From NCBI GenBank assembly GCA_002371025.1, contig DFFQ01000149.1:1-8236 (forward strand): a stretch of DNA of 8,236 nucleotides. Direction: 5' to 3'. Positions 5,426 to 8,236 of the stretch are shown in pieces. The DNA is from Lachnospiraceae bacterium UBA3772. GTDB taxonomy: Bacteria; Bacillota; Clostridia; Lachnospirales; Lachnospiraceae. The translations under genes were made by a program, and so were the position numbers. Each line of letters opens with the position of its first letter. The stretch's first letter is position 1. The notes under the pieces were generated by a model. That model saw only the letters and a program-made list of their open reading frames with translations, was not told the origin of the DNA and searched no databases.

Positions 5426-7117
5426 ATGGATAAGATTAGAATTGATGACCTTAAGATATATGCATATCACGGCGTTTTTGATGAAGAAAAAGAAAAGGGG
5501 CAGATATTTAAAGTGTCCTGCGAACTCCTTCTTGATCTTTATGAGGCCGAATCCGGGGACAATCTTGATAAGACAGTGAGTTACGATGAGGTGGCTCATC
5601 TTATTTATGATACAGTAACAAGGGAAAAATGCGATCTTATAGAGGCTGTTGCTGCCAATGTGGTAAATGAGATCCTTATTAATTTTAAAAAGGTTAATTC
5701 AGTCACAGTTAAGGTAAGTAAGCCGGACGCACCTATCCAGCTGGATTTTAAAAATGTATCAGTTTCTGTTACAAAGAAGAGGCATATAGTATATCTTGGC
5801 ATAGGTTCTAATTTGGGTGATAGAGAGGAAAATCTTAAATTTGCCATTGAACAGTTGGGAAAAGATGATTTTATAAATGTAAAGAAGGTTTCTGGCTTTA
5901 TTAATACTGAACCTTACGGACCTGTGGAACAGCCGGATTTTCTTAACGGTGTTGTTGAAATAGAGACTATTTACAGTCCTGAGGAATTGCTTCATGTTGT
6001 AAATGATATAGAGAAAGAAGCAAAGAGAGAGAGACTGGTTCACTGGGGACCAAGAACTCTTGATATTGATATCCTTTTATTTGATGAGGAGATAATAAGA
6101 AGTAAAGATCTTATAATACCTCATAGAGAAATGCATAAGAGGATGTTTGTGTTAGAGCCATTTAAAGAAATAGCTCCTGATGTGATCCATCCTGTTTATA
6201 GAAAAACTATTGAAGATCTCTATGATGAGCTGGTGAAAAGCGCAGAGAATCCAAGGGAAGAACTGCCATTTATTTTACCGGAGATAGTGGATGATCTTTG
6301 GGTAAAGGAAAAGAAGATAGTATATGCCGGAGTGCCTGGGGCTTATGCTGAGGCAGCGGCCATAAAATACTTCGGAGAAAATGCAGATATTCATAATGTA
6401 AAATCCTTTGATAAGGTTGTTAGAGAAGTTTCAGAAGGAATTTCTGATTATGGTGTTATTCCTATTGAAAACAGCTCGGCCGGTTTTGTAAGCGGCAATT
6501 ATGATATCATTAAAAATGGAAATGTACATATAGTAGATGAAGTGGTAATTGATATTGAACATGCTCTTTTAGGGATTCCGGGTGCAACTATCGATGATAT
6601 AAAGAAGGTCATATCTCATGATCAGGGGCTTATGCAGTGTAAGGACTTCATCGATGATTATGATCTTAAGAAAGAAGCTGTGAGTAATACGGCTGTTGCT
6701 GCAAAGAGAGTAATGGAGATGCAGGATAAGACTCTTGGAGCCATTGCCAGTGAGAGAGCTGCAGAACTCTACGGACTTAAGGTTCTTAAGAAAAAGGTTA
6801 ATTTCTCCAGAGAAAACGCAACAAAGTTCGTTATCCTTACTCATAAGAATATAGCACTTTCAAAATCCAACAGGATAAGCATCTGCTTTAATGCAGCTCA
6901 TAGGGTAGGTGCACTTTACAGGATCATGGGACTTTTTAATGAGAATATGATCAATATGACCAGCATTGAATCAAGACCATCACTTCTTAGAAAATGGGAA
7001 TATACATTCTATGTAAGTTTTGAAGGTAAATTCTCAGATAAGAATGTTATAAAAACATTGGAAGAGATATATGCAGATTGTGATGAACTGTGTTTTCTTG
7101 GTACATTTTCGTCTTAG
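5426..7117 (+). CDS. folB-folK-pheA: FolB-FolK-prephenate dehydratase-ACT multidomain fusion protein
   Basis: One 563-residue frame with four parts. FolB, dihydroneopterin aldolase (1-118): H15-G16, E21, Y53 ('TVSYDEV'), E73 ('LIEAVA'), K99-PDAPI. FolK, hydroxymethyldihydropterin diphosphokinase (121-258): G127-SNLGDRE, 'TEPYGPVEQPDFLN', W207-GPRTLDIDIL with Mg ligands D213 and D215, P232-H233, 'RMFVLEPF'. Linker 270-295. Prephenate dehydratase (296-475), which turns prephenate into phenylpyruvate: 'YAGVPGAYAEAAA', 'PIENSSAGFV', 'SHDQGLMQC', 'NTAVAAK', 'AIASERAAELYGL', T466-K467-F468 (family: TRF). ACT domain (485-560): G495-A496-L497 and E515-SRP-518, the phenylalanine-binding motifs. FolBK fusions are common in Firmicutes; attachment of the dehydratase is not something I know. 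There is no Met between residues 241 and about 400 and no convincing internal ribosome binding site, so this is not two genes. GGAG (5415-5418) overlaps the folP end. No chorismate mutase domain is present. Confidence 0.92.
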   Translation: MDKIRIDDLKIYAYHGVFDEEKEKGQIFKVSCELLLDLYEAESGDNLDKTVSYDEVAHLIYDTVTREKCDLIEAVAANVVNEILINFKKVNSVTVKVSKPDAPIQLDFKNVSVSVTKKRHIVYLGIGSNLGDREENLKFAIEQLGKDDFINVKKVSGFINTEPYGPVEQPDFLNGVVEIETIYSPEELLHVVNDIEKEAKRERLVHWGPRTLDIDILLFDEEIIRSKDLIIPHREMHKRMFVLEPFKEIAPDVIHPVYRKTIEDLYDELVKSAENPREELPFILPEIVDDLWVKEKKIVYAGVPGAYAEAAAIKYFGENADIHNVKSFDKVVREVSEGISDYGVIPIENSSAGFVSGNYDIIKNGNVHIVDEVVIDIEHALLGIPGATIDDIKKVISHDQGLMQCKDFIDDYDLKKEAVSNTAVAAKRVMEMQDKTLGAIASERAAELYGLKVLKKKVNFSRENATKFVILTHKNIALSKSNRISICFNAAHRVGALYRIMGLFNENMINMTSIESRPSLLRKWEYTFYVSFEGKFSDKNVIKTLEEIYADCDELCFLGTFSS

Positions 7118-7162
7118 ATTTGGGCTTATTAGAATATGTCGCGCGGTATTAGGAAATTATGC

Positions 7163-7191
7163 TTGACAGGAGAATGTTTGCATGGTATCCT
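7163..7191 (+). promoter_or_regulatory. Promoter of the infC-rpmI-rplT operon
   Basis: TTGACA (7163-7168) is a perfect -35, followed by a 17-base spacer and TATCCT (7186-7191) preceded by TGG, an extended -10. Transcription should begin near 7198, giving a leader of about 165 bases before infC. No intrinsic terminator is visible between the fusion gene's stop (7117) and this promoter. Confidence 0.72.
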
Positions 7192-7197
7192 ATTCTG

Positions 7198-7349
7198 CGT
7201 GTAAAAAGAAAGAAGAGTATCCACTCTCACCTTGAGAGCTCTTAGATTGTAGCTCCGGGTATGATAAAGATTGTATAAGGACGTTAGATTTATGTCCTTT
7301 GTAACTTTTTATTGTAAGTGGATATCCTAGGGTTTCCACTTATTTTTTT
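7198..7349 (+). ncRNA. infC operon leader: probable L20-responsive attenuator
   Basis: Hairpins visible in the leader: CTCTCA (7224-7229) with TGAGAG (7233-7238), enclosed by AAGAG (7213-7217) with CTCTT (7239-7243); an alternative GAGCT (7236-7240) with AGCTC (7251-7255); AAGGAC (7277-7282) with GTCCTT (7294-7299); and the terminator 7315-7342. TATCCACT (7218-7225) is exactly complementary to AGTGGATA (7317-7324), the 5' arm of the terminator, so a long-range pairing could prevent termination. In Bacillus, ribosomal protein L20 represses this operon through premature termination in such a leader. Here the same job is inferred from structure and position; the L20 site itself was not matched to a consensus. 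Confidence 0.72.
7315..7349 (+). terminator. Intrinsic terminator (attenuator) in front of infC
   Basis: TAAGTGGA (7315-7322) pairs perfectly with TCCACTTA (7335-7342), with a partly paired inner loop, and is followed by seven T (7343-7349). It ends directly before the infC ribosome binding site (7350-7354), so termination here would cut off the whole ribosomal operon. The stem's 5' arm is also the target of the upstream segment 7218-7225. Confidence 0.82.
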
Positions 7350-7365
7350 GGAGGTAAGAACAATA
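7350..7365 (+). promoter_or_regulatory. infC ribosome binding site and AUA start codon
   Basis: GGAGG (7350-7354) is followed by eight bases and ATA (7363-7365), in frame with IF3. No ATG, GTG or TTG lies at a suitable distance. The in-frame GTG at 7318 is inside the terminator stem, and the TTG at 7348 overlaps the ribosome binding site. infC is the textbook gene for non-standard AUN starts, so AUA here is credible. Confidence 0.78.
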
Positions 7366-7866
7366 GACTACTTAATTAACGAACAGATCAGAGACAAAGA
7401 GGTTCGCGTAATCGGAGCAGAAGGCAATCAGCTCGGTGTTATGACTGCTAAGGAAGCTCAGCATCTTGCGGACGAGGCAGGGCTTGATCTGGTTAGGGTA
7501 TCACCTAATGCACAACCACCTGTATGCAGAATTATTGATTACAGTAAATTCCGCTATGAGCAGACTCGTAAGGAAAAAGCAGCAAAAAAGAAACAGAATA
7601 TTGTAGAGATCAAGGAAGTTAGACTTTCACCTAATATAGAGGAAAACGATCTTAATACCAAGATTTCGCAGGCACGTAAGTTCCTTACAAAGGGAAATCG
7701 CGTTAAAGTTACTCTCCGTTTCAGAGGAAGAGAGCTTGCATATGTAAATCAGAGCAAGGTAATTCTTGACAGTTTTGCAGAAAAGCTTTCAGACATTTCG
7801 GTAGTTGATAAGCCTGCAAAATTTGAGGGAAGAAGCATGATCATGTTTCTTGCGGTTAAACGTTAG
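7363..7866 (+). CDS. infC: Translation initiation factor IF-3
   Basis: IF-3 binds the 30S subunit, keeps 50S away and checks the start codon-initiator tRNA pairing. From the AUA at 7363 the protein has 167 residues, normal for the family. Seen: N-terminal domain beginning '[17 protein letters not shown]', the family signature R56[10 protein letters not shown]66, a Lys/Glu-rich linker helix (about 66-82, 'RKEKAAKKK'), and a C-terminal domain (about 83-167) with '[15 protein letters not shown]', '[11 protein letters not shown]' and the end 'MIMFLAVKR'. A rare start codon lets IF-3 limit its own translation, as in E. coli (AUU). The leader attenuator provides a further control. rpmI follows 26 bases after the stop. 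Confidence 0.95.
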   Translation: MDYLINEQIRDKEVRVIGAEGNQLGVMTAKEAQHLADEAGLDLVRVSPNAQPPVCRIIDYSKFRYEQTRKEKAAKKKQNIVEIKEVRLSPNIEENDLNTKISQARKFLTKGNRVKVTLRFRGRELAYVNQSKVILDSFAEKLSDISVVDKPAKFEGRSMIMFLAVKR

Positions 7867-7892
7867 TAAGAGCATTTAAGGAGGATAAAAAA

Positions 7893-8090
7893 ATGCCAAA
7901 GTTAAAGACAAAGAGAGCAGCAGCAAAGCGCTTCACAAAGACAGGTACAGGAAAGTTAAAGAGAAATAAAGCTTATAAGCGTCACATCCTTACAAAGAAG
8001 TCAACAAAGAGAAAGAGAAACTTAAGAAAAGCAGCAATGACAGATAAGACAAACTCAAAGGTAATGAGCAAGATCTTACCTTACATGTAA
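7893..8090 (+). CDS. rpmI: 50S ribosomal protein L35
   Basis: This is a 65-residue, very basic protein of the large ribosomal subunit. It begins [20 protein letters not shown] and continues with '[27 protein letters not shown]', matching the L35 family along its full usual length. A strong AAGGAGG (7878-7884) lies eight bases before the ATG. It lies between infC and rplT, the order conserved in most bacteria, with 34 bases to the next start. Confidence 0.97.
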   Translation: MPKLKTKRAAAKRFTKTGTGKLKRNKAYKRHILTKKSTKRKRNLRKAAMTDKTNSKVMSKILPYM

Positions 8091-8124
8091 GATTTGGATA
8101 GTAAGGATCAGGAGGATTAAATAA

Positions 8125-8236
8125 ATGGCAAGAATTAAAGGTGGCGTTGGTGCCAAGAAGAGACATAACAAAGTATTAAAAGCAGCTAAGGGATATGTAG
8201 GTGCTAGATCAAAACAGTACAGAGTTGCTAAGCAGT
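8125..8236 (+). CDS. rplT: 50S ribosomal protein L20, N-terminal part (runs off the right edge)
   Basis: The 37 residues in the window begin [20 protein letters not shown] and continue '[17 protein letters not shown]', the basic N-terminal tail of L20, which reaches into 23S rRNA early in assembly. AGGAGG (8110-8115) lies nine bases before the ATG. L20 is the known feedback regulator of this operon in Bacillus and E. coli, which fits the attenuator before infC. The globular RNA-binding domain lies outside the window. Confidence 0.96.
   Translation, partial: MARIKGGVGAKKRHNKVLKAAKGYVGARSKQYRVAKQ

Noticed and set aside
6280..6289. Internal GTG (6287) as a separate start for prephenate dehydratase
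   Set aside because: The only purine-rich motif is too close to the GTG, and the reading frame runs on without interruption from FolK, so a fusion is the simpler reading.
7318..7362. GTG at 7318 as start of infC
   Set aside because: It falls inside the terminator stem, has no ribosome binding site, and would place the clear GGAGG (7350-7354) within the coding region.

Overview
The window looks like chromosome from a low-GC Gram-positive of class Clostridia, most likely family Lachnospiraceae (Butyrivibrio/Roseburia type). The grounds are AT-rich coding sequence, strong AGGAGG ribosome binding sites, sigma-A-type promoters, the style of the small two-TM protein and the deacetylase, and the protein sequences themselves. 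The genus is not certain. No mobile element, CRISPR array, tRNA or rRNA was seen.

Layout. (1) Positions 1-356, minus strand: the N-terminal part of a ClpX-type unfoldase with a Cys4 zinc domain, running off the left edge, with a good promoter at 387-416. (2) 481-1564, plus strand: a cytoplasmic glycerophosphodiester phosphodiesterase and a small two-helix membrane protein. (3) 1567-1713: a perfect-consensus promoter (TTGACA, 18-base spacer, TATAAT) followed by a leader with two clear hairpins. (4) 1714-7117: a tightly packed series of five genes: membrane-anchored polysaccharide deacetylase, folC, an HD-domain hydrolase, folP, and a 563-residue multidomain protein. (5) 7163-8236: promoter, attenuator-type leader, infC (with an AUA start codon), rpmI, and the beginning of rplT, the classic IF3-L35-L20 operon.

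How the genes fit together. FolB and FolK make 6-hydroxymethyl-dihydropterin diphosphate, FolP joins it to p-aminobenzoate, and FolC adds glutamate to give (poly)glutamylated folate. folE is not in the window. The HD protein sits where an unassigned phosphatase or pyrophosphatase step could be filled.

The most striking object is the last gene of this cluster. One uninterrupted reading frame encodes FolB, FolK, prephenate dehydratase (PDT) and an ACT domain. It joins the pterin branch of folate synthesis to the committed step of phenylalanine synthesis. Both pathways draw on chorismate, and the ACT domain keeps the GAL and ESRP phenylalanine-binding motifs. This raises the possibility that phenylalanine also affects the folate enzymes; that is inference. 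The PDT part carries Thr-Lys-Phe where the family has Thr-Arg-Phe, and it has no chorismate mutase domain.

The second point of interest is the infC leader. It has an intrinsic terminator (stem 7315-7322 with 7335-7342, then seven T) and, about 90 bases upstream, a segment (7218-7225) exactly complementary to the terminator's 5' arm. It therefore looks like a terminator/antiterminator switch of the kind known for L20 control in Bacillus. infC itself most likely starts at AUA 7363, so start-codon discrimination by IF3 may add a second control layer.
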